This document shows, piece by piece, positions 11,340 through 23,560 of a stretch of DNA of 64,000 bases; position 1 is the stretch's first letter, and every line of letters begins with the position of its first letter. The DNA comes from Balaenoptera acutorostrata. Lineage: Eukaryota > Chordata > Mammalia > Artiodactyla > Balaenopteridae. Where the stretch lies: positions 5,460,001 through 5,524,000 of the forward strand of contig NC_080079.1 in assembly GCF_949987535.1 (NCBI RefSeq), given 5' to 3'. The notes beneath the pieces were generated by a model. That model had not been told where the DNA came from, searched no databases, and saw nothing but the letters and a program-made list of their open reading frames with translations. Position numbers and translations under genes: made by a program.

Positions 11340-12999
11340 AAAGCACCACAAGCTGGCACAGCTCCAGACCTGTAGGATGAGTGAACAGATGGACCCTTGG
11401 AGTGCCGGGCACCTAACCCCTGGCTCTGTCCTCCAGGAGAGCAGACCAGGGAAAAGGGACGCTCACAGAAGTGCAAGGGGAATTATCACTGCACATGACA
11501 CTTGACATGAACCTGGTCCCTGCTGGGGACACCAGGACGCAGCTAAATCTTAGGAGTCTGAGTCCCGAAACCTCCCAAAGGAAGGAATATCTCCAGAATA
11601 AATCTAACTCGAAGACACTTTTCAAGGACTTGCAGGAGAGGGTAAAAGTAAAGATGTCTTTCCAACACCTTTTCTTTCTCACAAGTACCAGCTTGCTCAA
11701 CTAGCTGATGAACCAGTAACTTGGTGACACAACTTGTTATAACACAATTTAAACACAGAGATTAAACTTGCCCAGTTACGTTGGGTTTAAAAAACACCTT
11801 CCTCAGAGGAGGAAATGAGGCCAATTTTCAAAGGAAAAGTGCATTTTAGGTTGACTTTTGCTAAACCAGAGTAACTAAACACAAAAGGGATTAGCATATC
11901 CTATATTTCAAACAACAGGAGCAGATGTCTGGGGGTGTATAAGGACTCACCGTCCACATAAAATACCCAGCGCCTCTGGGTTCAGGGTTCAGAATAATTT
12001 GGGCTAAATATAAAAGATGTCCATTGCAACAAGTAAACATGTAGATGTTAACCTAAACTAGGCCAAAGCCTGGAGACCAGTTCAGAAGGGACAGGCCATG
12101 TCCCTCCAAGTCCCTTCCACAGCTCTATGCACTTGACTGTGTGACTTGATGGGTCACCATGGATGGAAACATGGGGCTCCCCTGGGCAAAACCCCGCAAA
12201 CCTAGCAGCTCGCTCCGTGCTGCATTCACTGGGCCCCGGGCCTCTCAGCTCTCCCTGGAATGCACTGAAATAGGCCTGAGAGTGAGCCCTGACGAAAGGT
12301 CACTCCATCACTTCCGGTTCAAGGTCAACCCGAGCCAGTGATGTGGCCCAAGGGCATTTTGGTTCAGGAAGGCACCAACCGTCCCTCTGAAAACAATCAA
12401 TGTTCTTGTCGCTGAGCTCTCACTGTGACCTGAAAGCACCCCTCCTCCCCCCAGAGTTCAAGGAATCGGGGTCCCCTGGCAACAGTCCATCTCTGTGACA
12501 CAGATTTTGGCCACAGTACCAGTGAGACTGACAGAGGCGGGCCATGGGTCCTCTTTGTGAGCAAGTTCCTGCTGGCCGGCCACCAGTCTCCACTTGTCCT
12601 GTGTGACTCTGCAATAAAAGTGTATCAAAACTCTGATGACTTTGCAAGAGGAGCCGGGGGCCTGGGGCCACTGCCTCAGAGCCCTGTAATCAAACAGCTT
12701 CAATTGGATCTCCCTGTGGTTTTCAATTAAAGTGCAAATTGGGAGGGCTGGTAATTTATGAGAAGAGGGGTCCTGGGTCAGCTGAAGATTGCTCTGTCTA
12801 GAGAGGCCACGATTCATTAACGTTTTGGGTTGGGGTTTTTGTTTTGTTGTTTTCCAGGGAAGGGGGGTGCTTCATACCAAAAGAAAGCCAAAAGTCCCTG
12901 CAGAGGGATAGGGGCTGTTAATTCCTCCAGGACATTCTTTAGGTTTGATTCACGCTCTCCCTTAGAACAATGGGAAATGAATCAAGATAATTGTTTCTT

Positions 13000-13314
13000 T
13001 TTTTTTTTTTTTTTTTTTTATTTAATTTTATTTATTTATTTATTTATTTATGGCTGTGTGTTGGATCTTCGTTTCTGTGCGAGGGCTTTCTCTAGTTGCG
13101 GCAAGTGGGGGCCACTCTTCATTGCGGTGCGCGGGCCTCTTATTATCGCGGCCTCTCTTGTTGCGGAGCACAGACTCCAGATGCGCAGGCTCAGTAATTG
13201 TGGCTCACGGGCCTAGTCGCTCCGCGGCATGTGGGATCTTCCCAGACCAGGGCTCGAACCCGTGTCCCCTGCATTGGCAGGCAGATTCTCAACCACTGCG
13301 CCACCAGGGAAGCC
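13000..13314 (-). mobile_element. CHR-type SINE, full length
   Basis: Reverse-oriented copy: T run and TTTA repeats at the left end, tRNA-derived head (reverse complement ccaccagggaagccc) at the right. Perfect 17-bp target duplication caagataattgtttctt at 12983-12999 and 13315-13331. Sense to DOCK1 in intron 12; forms an inverted pair with the copy at 10990. Confidence 0.95.
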
Positions 13315-14166
13315 CAAGATAATTGTTTCTTAAAAGTCTGGTGACATAAGGTAACTAGACAATGAAACAGGTCTATTCATCTCAGCTCTACTGAGTTTAT
13401 GGTTAAGTCTGCATCTAATCAAGGACTGAGGAATGGATATTCCCACTGGTGCTAAAAGCGGCCTCAGGTCAGAGCAACTCAGAAGGTGACTCCCCCAACT
13501 TCCCTTCCAGCTGGAAGCGGGACCTCAGTAAACACTTGTTTTCCGGCAGCCCTCCTGGCCAGCCGAGCGCCAGCTGTCACCAGCCCGTGGTGATTGATTC
13601 ATTGCCTCTGCCAACAGAGGGTCAGCCGCTGGGAAACTTGTCAGCGTGGGATTGAAAACGATGACTGCAGGCTGGGGAGCAGGGGAGGAGAAATCCCCTC
13701 GATTACAAAACTGAAGGGGAACCAGTCTGCAAAATGCAGCTACTTTCTCAGGGGGACGGGGTGCGGGAGCCCCAGAAAACAAGGTGGCAGTGATTAGTTC
13801 ACAGCACGAGTGAGGAAAAACCAGCGAGAAGAAGAGCACGTGGGGAGGTGGGTGATGCTGAATGTCTCTCTGTGTCTCTAAACAGCAAGGTGGAATCACA
13901 GGCAGTGGACAGTTATTTCATTCTCTTGTGAAGTCATTCAAGTGTTCTGAACAGAGGAGGTGGCTGGAGAAGTCTGAGGAAAGCAAACAGAGGAGCTGCT
14001 TCCAGTTCTATCAACTCTGGGCTCTTTCCAAACATTTCATTGTATCCTAGTCAGTTTTCTCCTCTCATCCAGGAGCTTGGCTCTCAGCAATGCTTACAAA
14101 GATGATCGGCAAGAAAACCCTCATAGGCTGTACATCAGGGACAATGAGTACACCATTACCCAACAC

Positions 14167-14420
14167 TGCCACCATCATCATTATCAGCATCAGCAGAACC
14201 ATCAGTATCATTGTTATCATCATCATCATCGTCATCATCATCAGTATCATCATCACCATCATTGTCATTATCATATCAATATCACCGTCATCAATATTAT
14301 CATCACCATGATCATCATCATCATGTCATTATCACCAACATCATCATCACCATTATCATCACCATCATCATCACCATCATCACCATCATCATCACCATCA
14401 TCACCATCATCATCACCAAA
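14167..14420 (+). repeat. CAT/CAC trinucleotide repeat tract
   Basis: About 250 bp of impure (CAT)n with CAC, GTC and TTA variants; the right end is a more regular higher-order pattern catcatcatcac. On the DOCK1 strand it reads GAT/GGT units. Starts 77 bp past the exon 12 donor. Produces long His/Ile/Ser-rich open frames in all phases, which are artefacts. Confidence 0.95.
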
Positions 14421-14496
14421 CTAAAATTCAAACCACAGCATGTTCCCAAGTTCATGTAAATGGACTCTTATAGAAACAAAACCATAGAATACATAC

Positions 14497-14576
14497 CCTG
14501 GCCCTTGTGGTTGACTTCTTTGGCAGCAATGACTTTGTTTATAACAGTCTGAAGGAAGTCATTCTCCCCCGCCACC
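14497..14576 (-). CDS. DOCK1: DOCK1 exon 12
   Basis: 80 bp, residues 353-380 (first base of 380). Translation (P)VAGENDFLQTVINKVIAAK then EVNHKGQ; an amphipathic helix dominates. Acceptor TTTTTCACCCAG at 14577, donor AGG|GTATGT at 14496. A roughly 250-bp trinucleotide repeat begins about 77 bp past the donor, at 14419, which is unusually close to a splice site. Confidence 0.97.
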
Positions 14577-17500
14577 CTGGGTGAAAAACGGGATGACATG
14601 TTCAGCGGCTTGTGTCGAATGGCGTCGTCCAACGCGAGCCTGGAGGGCACGGGACGACCAAGACCACAGGAGACAAAGGGGCACAGGGACCCAGAGGTCA
14701 CGGTAACAAGGGAACACAAGAGATCATCATCACCGAGTGCGAGAGAGAGTCATCACAAGTCAATGCACGACAAAGGACAGGATAGGTGACAAGAGACACA
14801 GGGAAGAGCATTGATCAGGAAAATGCTGAACCACACGAGAGAAGTAAAGCAAACGAGGTCGACCCTATCCCCAGGAAATAAAGGTGAACCAGAGCCCCAC
14901 TCCATGTCTATCAGACAATTTACAAAAAGGGAACTTATCTGAAAATAACATGGTCGAACAGCATTTAATCCCAAGGAATGTTTATGACCATTTCTTCTTT
15001 TTCATTAATTCCTGACCATATAGCATAGGTCAAGGGGTGGGTGCTTTGAAGGGAAAAGCAAAATCAAGACAAAAAAACCAAAAGATCCCTCGGACCTAAC
15101 TGCTTGGGAAGCTTGGGTAGCAGCTACTCTGCTCCATCAGACCATGTCCTCAACGTAGCCTAAAATAACTAAATGTGAACAGAATGGCATAATCTTCAGA
15201 GAACACAACTACGATGCCTGAAGAGTAAAACTGTGACACAATTATGAATGTAAATCATCAATGTTTTGGGGACTCATGGATCAGGAGCTTTTAATAGAAG
15301 CTGCACTAGGACTGAGAAAATAAAAACAAACAGGCGACATGGGCAAAGGGAAATACCATGTAGCACAGCAAAGCACAATATGCAATAAGCAAGAAAATAT
15401 ATGTCATGTATATAATGTTTAAAATTATTTCTAGAAACTAGGACAAGTGCTATTTATCACTTGAGCCCACATTACTCAAGAAAGCTGAGGGCTGTTTTCA
15501 TTTACTTCACCAAGTTAAAAAAGACAGAGAGAGAGAGAAGCGTACCCTATGCTTCCTTCCCTAAAATTTATCCTGTGGTATAATAAATCAGTTTTAATGG
15601 AGCAAAAAATGGGTTTCATTAGCATGGCATTTCCCAAGGAACTACTTTCATTGCTTATTTTGCTATTAAAATCATGCTTCTCTTTTGTTTCTAACACTGA
15701 ACATATGAATCTGTATATCAGTCTTCCTTTAATGGAGCAAGAAGTCACAAATTACAGTAAGAATTGAGCATGTAATAATATTTTTTAAAGTGGTCATTTC
15801 ACTACAAGAGAGAAAAAGATGGCAGCAAGATGCCACCTCAAGTAGGTCATAGCACGTCCCGGTGAAAATGAGATTAGTGAGTCTAAAACTAACCCCCCTC
15901 ACTTTTCAAACCATAACCCAAGTTTTTTTTTCCCTTGACTTTGCCCAGAAGACACTAGTAGGCAACAGGTAATTTCAATGCAGTGGTGCATTTGGGCATC
16001 AAGAAACTCTGAGGTCTAATGAATAAAACGGCATTCAAAACATCATTGGGCTGCATTGTTTTTCTCATGGGCAACTTAATACTACCGTTTTATAATGGTG
16101 TATTTTAGTTATTACCTCAATATCTGCCCATGTTCCAAGATTATGTTCTCCTTGTTTACTAAAGAAACTTCCAGATTCTGCAGAATGGAGTTCCCTTTGT
16201 AACTTTCTTCACCAGGTATGATTCCAAATTATCACGTTCCAACAGAACATTCTATGATGACGGGAATGTTCTCTACCTGCACTGACCAATCTGGTAGCCA
16301 CTAGCCACCTGTGGTACTGAAGACTTTAAATGGAACTAGTGTGACGGACGCACTAAATATTTAATTTTAGTTAATTTTCATGAATTGAAATGGCCACACG
16401 TGGCTAGTGGTTACAGTGTTGGACAGAAGAATAAATCTAAAGCAATGAAGCCACAAAAAACCTTCGCCTCCAGGTGTGTAGTGAGATACGTAAAAGTGAA
16501 CCCCAATTTCAAGCACGTTAATGCAAGGTTTTCTGTTATTCTAAATGCCTACTGAGCCATGCTTCAAGATGCTGTCTGACCAGATCACCTGCCTGCAAAG
16601 GAAACCACTCTGTTCCACCTTGAACAAGTGGTTCTCAAGCCCGGGGCTGAAGGCGCGGTCCGTCGTGCAAAGACAGGGGTGCAAAGGGAGACCACCTCCC
16701 ACCTCCTGCTCCCCCATCCCCCCAGGACAGGACTCCTCCCACCACCCGCCAACCTCCAAACCCCCTCAGCCAACACCTGAAAACAACCAAAACTGGCTAA
16801 AATAAAATTTCTTTCAAGCCTGGAATCACTTAAGTAGAAACAGAAATGAGGAGAAAAGACAGAATGCAGGGCACTATGACAGGTCATTCTAACTCGATTT
16901 ATCATTTACTCTTTCTTCTAAGATTTCACACCGCCAGGAGGAAGCCCCCTCTTGCAGCTAACCTAAACCCCTCTAATTCCTCCTCCTTTCTCTCTGTCTA
17001 AGGTGGAGAAGTGCCCTTGAAGGGACTACAGACCATTATCCAGGTGCCCTCTGGCTTTAATCTCCAGGGAAATAACACCAATTCTTTCAGCCTTTTCCAC
17101 GGGAACTACCTTCAAATCGGAGAATCAATTTAATGAATCTCCTCCAAGTGCTTTCCAAGCACGCCTCTCTATAGACTTCAGGTCAGAACTAGACAAACCC
17201 TAAAAATGGCAAGCACAGACAACGTCCACTTGAGGCAGCCCCGGAGACAGAAAAATCACAAGTATTATTTCTCGCTTTACAAAAGAATTCATTCCTATTG
17301 TGTGTGGTTTTTGTATTTTGAAGACAGCAACTTCCCATGAGGAATTTGAAACTACTGTATTTTGAAAATGTGAATAGCCACTAGAATAAATCAATTATGT
17401 AAAGAAACATGCATGCTCAGATTGGAATTGTAATTCTGAGTGTCCTACATGATAAGGCAATCAGGGATCACACGTAAAATCTTCTACTCGCAAGACCGTA

Positions 17501-17689
17501 AACTTTAACCCAGGTTTCTTGAGACTACAAAATTGCCCTTCACTAGAGCAGCGACTCAACAGATGTTTCATTATTATTAAATAATCAATTCCTGTTTGTG
17601 CTGAATTTATACACTGAATTATAAAGATAATTATTACAAACATACATTTTCCATATTCTATCTGGTTAAGTACTTTGCCCCATACTTAC
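14577..17689 (-). other. DOCK1 intron 11
   Basis: 3113 bp. A MER5A DNA-transposon relic lies at 16238-16428. The rest is AT-rich unique sequence; no gene was recognised. Confidence 0.85.
16238..16428 (+). mobile_element. MER5A (hAT-Charlie) DNA-transposon relic
   Basis: Non-autonomous DNA transposon: ttccaacagaacattctatg at the left, ggtagccactagccacctgt inside and acgtggctagtggttacagt at the right. The ends are inverted-repeat-like. DOCK1 intron 11. Confidence 0.85.
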
Positions 17690-17762
17690 GGCTGAAAGGG
17701 AATGAAATGCTGTTTGTCTTCATCATCTACTTTTCCATTTATTATATCTGTTACATCCATCA
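17690..17762 (-). CDS. DOCK1: DOCK1 exon 11
   Basis: 73 bp, residues 329-353 (first two bases of 353). Translation (V)MDVTDIINGKVDDEDKQHF then IPFQ. The segment is acidic, with the run DDED. Acceptor TTGTCCCCAG at 17763, donor GCC|GTAAGT at 17689. The Pro353 codon is split CC|G with exon 12. Lies in the last third of the ELMO-binding N-terminal domain. Confidence 0.97.
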
Positions 17763-18019
17763 CTGGGGACAAGAAAAGAACACAGGTGGTTTTGTTTAAA
17801 TGCTATCATCATAGAAAACAAACGAACAAAAGAACATCAGAATGTCCTCTGACCAACAACAAGCATAAACTGGTGGAATTTTTTTACATTCAAGTTTAAA
17901 GTATTTCCATGTTTGAAAGACCAATTAAGTTATCTGAAGACACCAGCCCAAATGGGGTTGGGGCTTAAACAGCAGAGTTCTACTTAATAAATTCCTTGGT
18001 CTATTATCCAACTGGCACT

Positions 18020-18192
18020 GACTGAGTTGCATTTTCCAGTAGAACCTTGTGTGGTGATGAAATGTTCTATCCCAAGGGGCATCTAAAATGTGGCCAGTGG
18101 AATGGAGGCACTGAATTTTTACTCTGATTTCATTTTTATGCCAGAATAGCCCCATGTGGCAGGGCGACCACACTGGACAGCACTGTTCTGGA
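18020..18192 (+). mobile_element. MER5A-like relic, diverged
   Basis: Contains gatgaaatgttctatcccaa, ctaaaatgtggccagtggaa and ccccatgtggcagggcgacc, ending near ctggacagcactgttctgg. More decayed than the copy at 16238. DOCK1 intron 10. Confidence 0.7.
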
Positions 18193-18299
18193 GCCTCACA
18201 TCGGCCACTGCACGGCCCCAATAAGGAAACGGTACATAAAGTGGCTACGGTTTACCCACCCCGTGCTGGCATCTGTGGACACCATTTCAAGAAACACTG

Positions 18300-18400
18300 G
18301 ACAGCTTAATCCCCACACTCACCTACTGTATGGCTGAGGAAACTAGGCTCAAAGACCTGAATGAATTTGCCCAAAATCTGGTAGCTGGAACATCACCGAT
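18300..18400 (+). mobile_element. MIR-like SINE relic
   Basis: Contains ggctgaggaaactaggctca and aatttgcccaaaatctggta. Boundaries approximate. DOCK1 intron 10. Confidence 0.55.
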
Positions 18401-19339
18401 GCCCAGCTCAGACCAACACAGTGAGAAACCCCGAGAACAGCCCTAGGGGCACTGGACATGTGCTCTGTCTCTGCTCAGCTACCACAACTGACTGCAGGTA
18501 AGTGAGCAACACGCCTCATTTATTTCCTTCTGCACAATCCCCTCTTTAACAACATACAATCATATATTAAAAATGGGGACAATTTCCATTTCTACCACCT
18601 CCCTCCACCCAAAAAAGGGGGAAGGGGTTTGCAGGACCAGAACAGAAACATCCCACCTACTGTTAAGATGCTCATATGGCCAAGACCACATCTTTACCAC
18701 CAGTGCTGAACCAACAAATAGAGCTCATTTTTCAGCCCAAGTCCAATCAGCCTTCGGTATTTGCAGCGGCAGCTCAGACAACTGGCTCCATATGGGTCAG
18801 AACAAGTGAGTCTGAACCCAGGAGACCACCTCCTACAGCCCAGGCCGCAGTGAGCAGCCTTCCTGTGTCCGCAGACCTCTCTCCTCTGGGACTCATCCCA
18901 CCAGCTGACTTATGAGTCTCTCTGATAATCCAGCTCCCTTGTCAAAGCCCCGTCTCTAGCCCTGGACACATCCAGGAGCCCAGCAACGACTGACAGGAAG
19001 GCAGCATGTGAGCAAGAAACACAACCTAGGTCTGAGCACCAGTAAGTTGAAAGCAGCCTTAGCTCTGCTACTTCCTGGGAGTGACAGTCCCTTTGGGCCC
19101 CCAGCCCAGTCTCAGAGGGAAAGGCGTTGAAATCACCCATCACCATGTCTTTCCCTCACTGGTCTTCAGCACACAGGCCCTGGCGAAGAAAGTTCTTGCT
19201 GTGATTGGGACTTTGGGCATCAAAGGTCCCCGTTGCCCAAGGAAGAAATGAAGGACTTGGGGGTGTCACCCCCAAACTAACAGCCCAAGCATTTCTGTGT
19301 TCAGGTACGAGGGTCCATCTTAAGAAAGCCCAGAGTCCA

Positions 19340-20006
19340 CTACTGGGCAGATACCCTGAGAAAACCATAATTCAAAAAAGAGACATGTACCCCAATGTTC
19401 ACTGCAGCACTGTTTACAATAGTCAGGACATGGAAGCAACCACAGTATCCATCGACAGAGGAATGGATAAAGAAGATGTGGTACATATATACAATGGAAT
19501 ATTACTCAGACATAAAAGGGAACGAAATTGAGTTATTTGCAGTGAGGTGGATGGACCTAGAGTCTGTCGTACAGAGTGAAGTCAGTCAGAAAGACAAAAA
19601 CAAATACCGTATGCTAACACATATATATGAAATCTAAAAAAAAAAAGGTTCCGAAGAACCTAGGGGCAGGACAGGAATAAAGACACAGACGTAGAGAACG
19701 GACTTGAGGACACGGGGGCGGGTGGGCGGGGGGGGAAGCTGGGGCAAAGTGAGAGTGGCATGGACATATATACACTACCAAACGTAAAATAGATAGCTAG
19801 TGGGAAGCAGCCGCATAGCACAGGGAGATCAGCTCGGTGCTCTGTGACCACCTAGAGGGGTGAGATAGGGAGGGTGGGAGGGAGACGCAAGAGGGAGGGG
19901 ATATGGGGACATATGTATGCATATGGCTGATTCACTTTGTTGTACAACAGAAACTAACAGTATTGTGAAGCAATTATACTCCAATAAAAATCTATTAAAA
20001 AAAAAA
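19340..20006 (+). mobile_element. L1 3' end, 5'-truncated
   Basis: About 670 bp: the C-terminal ORF2 segment (frame reading [11 protein letters not shown]), then the 3' UTR with a G-rich tract, ending ccaataaaaatctattaaaa. Target duplication aagaaagcc(c/a)agagtcca at 19322-19339 and 20007-20024, 17 of 18 matching. ORF2 frame has drifted. DOCK1 intron 10. Confidence 0.93.
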
Positions 20007-21557
20007 AAGAAAGCCAAGAGTCCAGCTGTATGTGGTCACCAAGGGCGTGTGACAGAGGAGGACCTAAACGGCCCAGAAACATGACATCACACGATGCAGG
20101 GGGTAGACGGAAGGTGGCGTCAGGATGCTGGTGATGGAGGAGGGACAGCACAGGTAGAAAGCCAAGAAGGCAGGGATGAGAAGCAGGCTGGAGGGGCGAC
20201 GGGCCGGGCGGGCTTGAGTGACGCCTCCCTACCGCCTGCTCATAGCAACTGGGCACCACGCATCCAGGTGGCCAAGACGCACGGCATCCGCTTCTAGGGG
20301 TTCATCCTCTCCCAACAGTCAGAAGAGACACAAAGATCCAAGTTCAAGGATGTGCACCGCATACCTGGGCAAGAATATGTTTTAATAGCTCCCCAGACTG
20401 TGTATATGATTGTATGAGTGCAAATGAGAAATACACTTAGGGCTGAGAATCGTTGCCTTTAAAGATTTACCTTTTGTGCCCAAAACGTACATGGCCACAT
20501 CGCACGATGAAATGTCCTCCCTCCGTCTCAGAGCAGATAGGAGTAGGAAGTTGGGAAATACAGAAGCAGAATGCTCAGGTCCTTACCTAGTATCTGTAGA
20601 AACTCACCAGCTCAACAGCTCAGGAAAGCCAGCCCTCTGGGATGAACGTGGACGGTAAGAGATCGCTTGCCCCCTCCCTACCTCACCCCACGGCTCACTT
20701 TTGCTCTGAACCTAAAACAGCTCTAAAAATAAAATCTATTTAAAAGGGGCCAAAACAAAATGAAACGAAACTAAGCCCTGAGTTTCCTGGTAGCCCAGGT
20801 AAAGTGTCCTTCCATCTCCGCTCATACAAGAAATCCAGTGATGTATCAGAAAGGAAGAATTTTCTCACATACCTATTGATGTAAATCCCAAGAATCACAA
20901 AAAGGACAGGAAGAAATAGAGGGCTGGGTAATGAAACTCCACTGCAGCCATCAAATCGTGAGAGAAAATCACTTCCTAAACCGTGAAAAATGAGAGTGAC
21001 ACTGAAAGAGGTCAACTAATTAGGATGTCCTGGGGACACTTTCCTCTCCCCTCCACAGAGGTAACTCAGCACTCCCTTTACTTGTGCCGTCACCAAAAAC
21101 AAAACAAAAACAGAGCACACGTCCGCAGGATAAAAGGCCCCTATTTGAAGAGAACTCTGTCCTCTCCGGGCTTTCTGCTTCTACCATTTTCATCCCTTTG
21201 ACCAGTCTGTGTAAATTCATTCCTAAATCAATCAATCACCAAGTCCAGAAACCCTGCAACCCTCCAGTGACCGGTTTCCCTCCAGGATGAGCATGTGGGT
21301 CAGGGTCTCCTCCAGGAGACAGGATCCACTTTCAAACCAAATATATAATTTGCACCTGAAGCTTGTGGAGCAAAGACCCTGAGCTGCATGTGGACCTGAA
21401 CCCATGCAGAGAAGAACGAATAGATTTTTTTTTTTCCCTCTCCAACAGAAAAGCTTATAAATCAAGCAGCCCACTGTCCAATATTCAACGGCAGCTCATA
21501 TTCACAGCAAAGGTGACGCTCTTGAAACTCTTAAGAAAAAGGAAAGAAATGGATTAC

Positions 21558-21693
21558 CGGCCACCCCGAAAGGCCGCCGCAAGCCGGAGGTCAGCTTCCT
21601 TGTGTTATTGTCTCTCAGTTCCATGCGACCCACTCGAACAATCTGACACACAAAACTGATTTTCTCCCTTTTCAGGTCTTTGCTTCCAAGATC
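21558..21693 (-). CDS. DOCK1: DOCK1 exon 10
   Basis: 136 bp, residues 284-329 (first base of 329). Translation starts [20 protein letters not shown] and ends with a basic segment [11 protein letters not shown]. Acceptor ATTTCTAG at 21694. The donor CCG|GTAATC at 21557 is weak: C and C at -3/-2 and no G at +5. The Val329 codon is split G|TG with exon 11. The GC-rich 3' end (CGGCTTGCGGCGGCC) contrasts with the AT-rich introns around it. Confidence 0.97.
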
Positions 21694-22116
21694 CTAGAAA
21701 TATTAATTTCCATAAGTTATTTTGGAGAACCATTACTCAATGCAGGTTCAATTGAAACAGACAGTAGAAAGATGGATTGCGACTCTTTTCTCCAACCAGT
21801 TTTTAGCATTTTAATAAGTCATTCACAAGACAAAAAGGAGCTGAATCACAGAAGTCAATTAGCATTAAATGAATTTAAGAGCCAAGTTTAAGAGACATAC
21901 TCAGTGTAATGGAGTACACATCTTTGTTGTGGGGATTCTAAGGGTAGCTAGAGACCCAGAAGATTCCTGGGCAGTTATGTTATTATAGTAAATTAACAAG
22001 TATTAAAAGCATCCCAAGGACCCATGCTCTAGTGTGGTGAGAAGTCAGACGGCGGTCATTAAAAATAGTCATTAGAATGGTGGGCAATTCAAATGAACAT
22101 CTTTGGTTGCACTTAC
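21694..22116 (-). other. DOCK1 intron 9
   Basis: 423 bp, AT-rich, no recognised element. The shortest intron in the window. Confidence 0.9.
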
Positions 22117-22198
22117 AGTGAAAACAGCTCGCAAATTATGTAATCTGTCTATATCTTTAGGCAATCCTGAACTTGACCAGCGAACCAGGTAGTTTTCA
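22117..22198 (-). CDS. DOCK1: DOCK1 exon 9
   Basis: 82 bp, residues 256-283: (S)ENYLVRWSSSGLPKDIDRL then HNLRAVFT. Acceptor is a T-rich tract ending TTTTTTTCAAG at 22199; donor ACT|GTAAGT at 22116 is strong from +1 to +6. Ends in phase 0. Only 423 bp of intron separate it from exon 10, the shortest intron in the window. Confidence 0.97.
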
Positions 22199-23560
22199 CT
22201 TGAAAAAAAGAAATAAAAGCAAATTAATTTCCCAAATAGAACAGGGTACCAAATGCACATCCACACTGACTTTTAATTAATACCACGGAGGTCCACTATG
22301 CAGACAACTAAATGGGCTCAGAAATATCAACCATGTCAGATACAGCTGCTCTGCCATTAACATATAAGCAATTTCCATACAGGATAATATGCAAGGACGG
22401 CCTATACAAAATCCTTGAGATTTTAATTTTGGATGTCCAGGGTTATAATTCCAAAGGAACTATATGCAAACGGCATTTCAAAGTTTTTATTACTTTTTTA
22501 ACCACTTTTTAAAATTGAAGTATAGTTAATTTACAATGTTGTGTTAGTTTCAGGTGCACAGTGCAGTGATTCAGTTATATACATATGTATTCTTCAGATT
22601 CTCTTCCATTATAGGTTATTACAAGACACTGAATATAGTTCCCTGTGCTATACAGTAGGTCACTGTTGTTTATTTTACACAGTTGTGTGTATATGTTAAA
22701 AGTTTATTATGAAAAGCATATTTGTTCATTTGGAACAATTATAGTCTCACATTCACCATTCATTCACTTATAGTATAAAGTAAAACTGCCTGATTATTTC
22801 AGAGCCTGACACAAACCAAATATGACCTAAAAATAACATATTGAATCCTACAACAAAAAGAAATAAAGTCCTTATCAGAAGTGGCAATGAAATTTGTTCT
22901 GTTTTCTGTCATATACTAAGTTTTTAAATTTTCAATAATACGAGTGAAGATTCTAGACTTTTAAAACACACACACACACACAGTTTAAACCATACTTTTT
23001 CCCTCTGGACAAAGAGAAAGTTATACTCAGGAACAAAAACAAGAACTGAGAAAGAGAGCACATGAGAAAGGACAGACATGGCAGAGATGGGATTTACAAT
23101 ATTTTATTGAACAAACATTCTTTGAGAGCCTTTACATAGCAGGCACCGTTCTAGACACTGTATCCCAGCCAACCATCTTGGAGAAATAACAGTAGGTCGA
23201 AGGTCCAGAAATGACATTCACAGAGAACCGAAGCTCGAAAAAGCAAGATTAAGACAAGAGCAATATATTGGGTGGGGCTGAGGGGGGGTGGTCAACAAAC
23301 AAAACATCCTCTAAAGACAACATAGGAAGCATGACTTCAACCTGTAGTTGCCAGGTCCTTATAACATTACAAGACTACAGCTTTACCATCAAATACCCAC
23401 GTACACGCAGGAAAGCTGACCCTGACGCAGAGTTCAGCTACCCGGGGGAAGTCTGGCCAGCTGATCACCCCTAGGGCTCCCTGCAAGAGCAAGACTTTGT
23501 GGGGGGTCCTGAGGCCATCTTCCCAACAGTAAAAGACAGCAGCCAGGGAATGTCACTGAC
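22199..23560 (-). other. DOCK1 intron 8
   Basis: 1362 bp. Holds a minus-strand L1 3' fragment (about 22505-22700), a short AC run near 22970-22981 and a MIR/L2-like stretch near 23097-23160. Otherwise unremarkable. Confidence 0.85.
22505..22700 (-). mobile_element. L1 3' end fragment
   Basis: Reverse-oriented L1 3' UTR: ttgaagtatagttaatttac, then ctgaatatagttccctgtgc. Similar in structure to the fragments at 24284 and 38548. Boundaries approximate. DOCK1 intron 8. Confidence 0.8.

Larger units (their letters stand above)
8107..14496 (-). other. DOCK1 intron 12
   Basis: 6390 bp. Contains two long CHR SINEs in opposite orientation (10990-11339 plus, 13000-13314 minus), a C-rich block near 9402-9430 and the 250-bp CAT-type repeat at 14167-14420 close to exon 12. 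A GC-rich stretch at about 9770-10620 has a 269-codon plus-strand open frame with no recognisable homology, judged to be chance. Confidence 0.85.
17763..21557 (-). other. DOCK1 intron 10
   Basis: 3795 bp. Contains a second MER5A relic (about 18020-18192), a MIR-like relic (about 18300-18400) and a 5'-truncated L1 at 19340-20006 with an 18-bp target duplication. The remainder shows nothing recognisable. Confidence 0.85.

Noticed and set aside
13050..13322. Recurrent plus and minus open frames across SINE copies (for example 37429-37770, 39046-39435, 51923-52384)
   Set aside because: These are shadows of CHR SINE sequence read in different frames and occur at every copy.
14167..14420. Possible CRISPR-like array
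   Set aside because: Simple trinucleotide repeat without spacers in a eukaryotic intron.
14077..14459. Histidine-rich and Ile/Ser-rich open frames
   Set aside because: All are translations of the CAT repeat in different phases; not genes.
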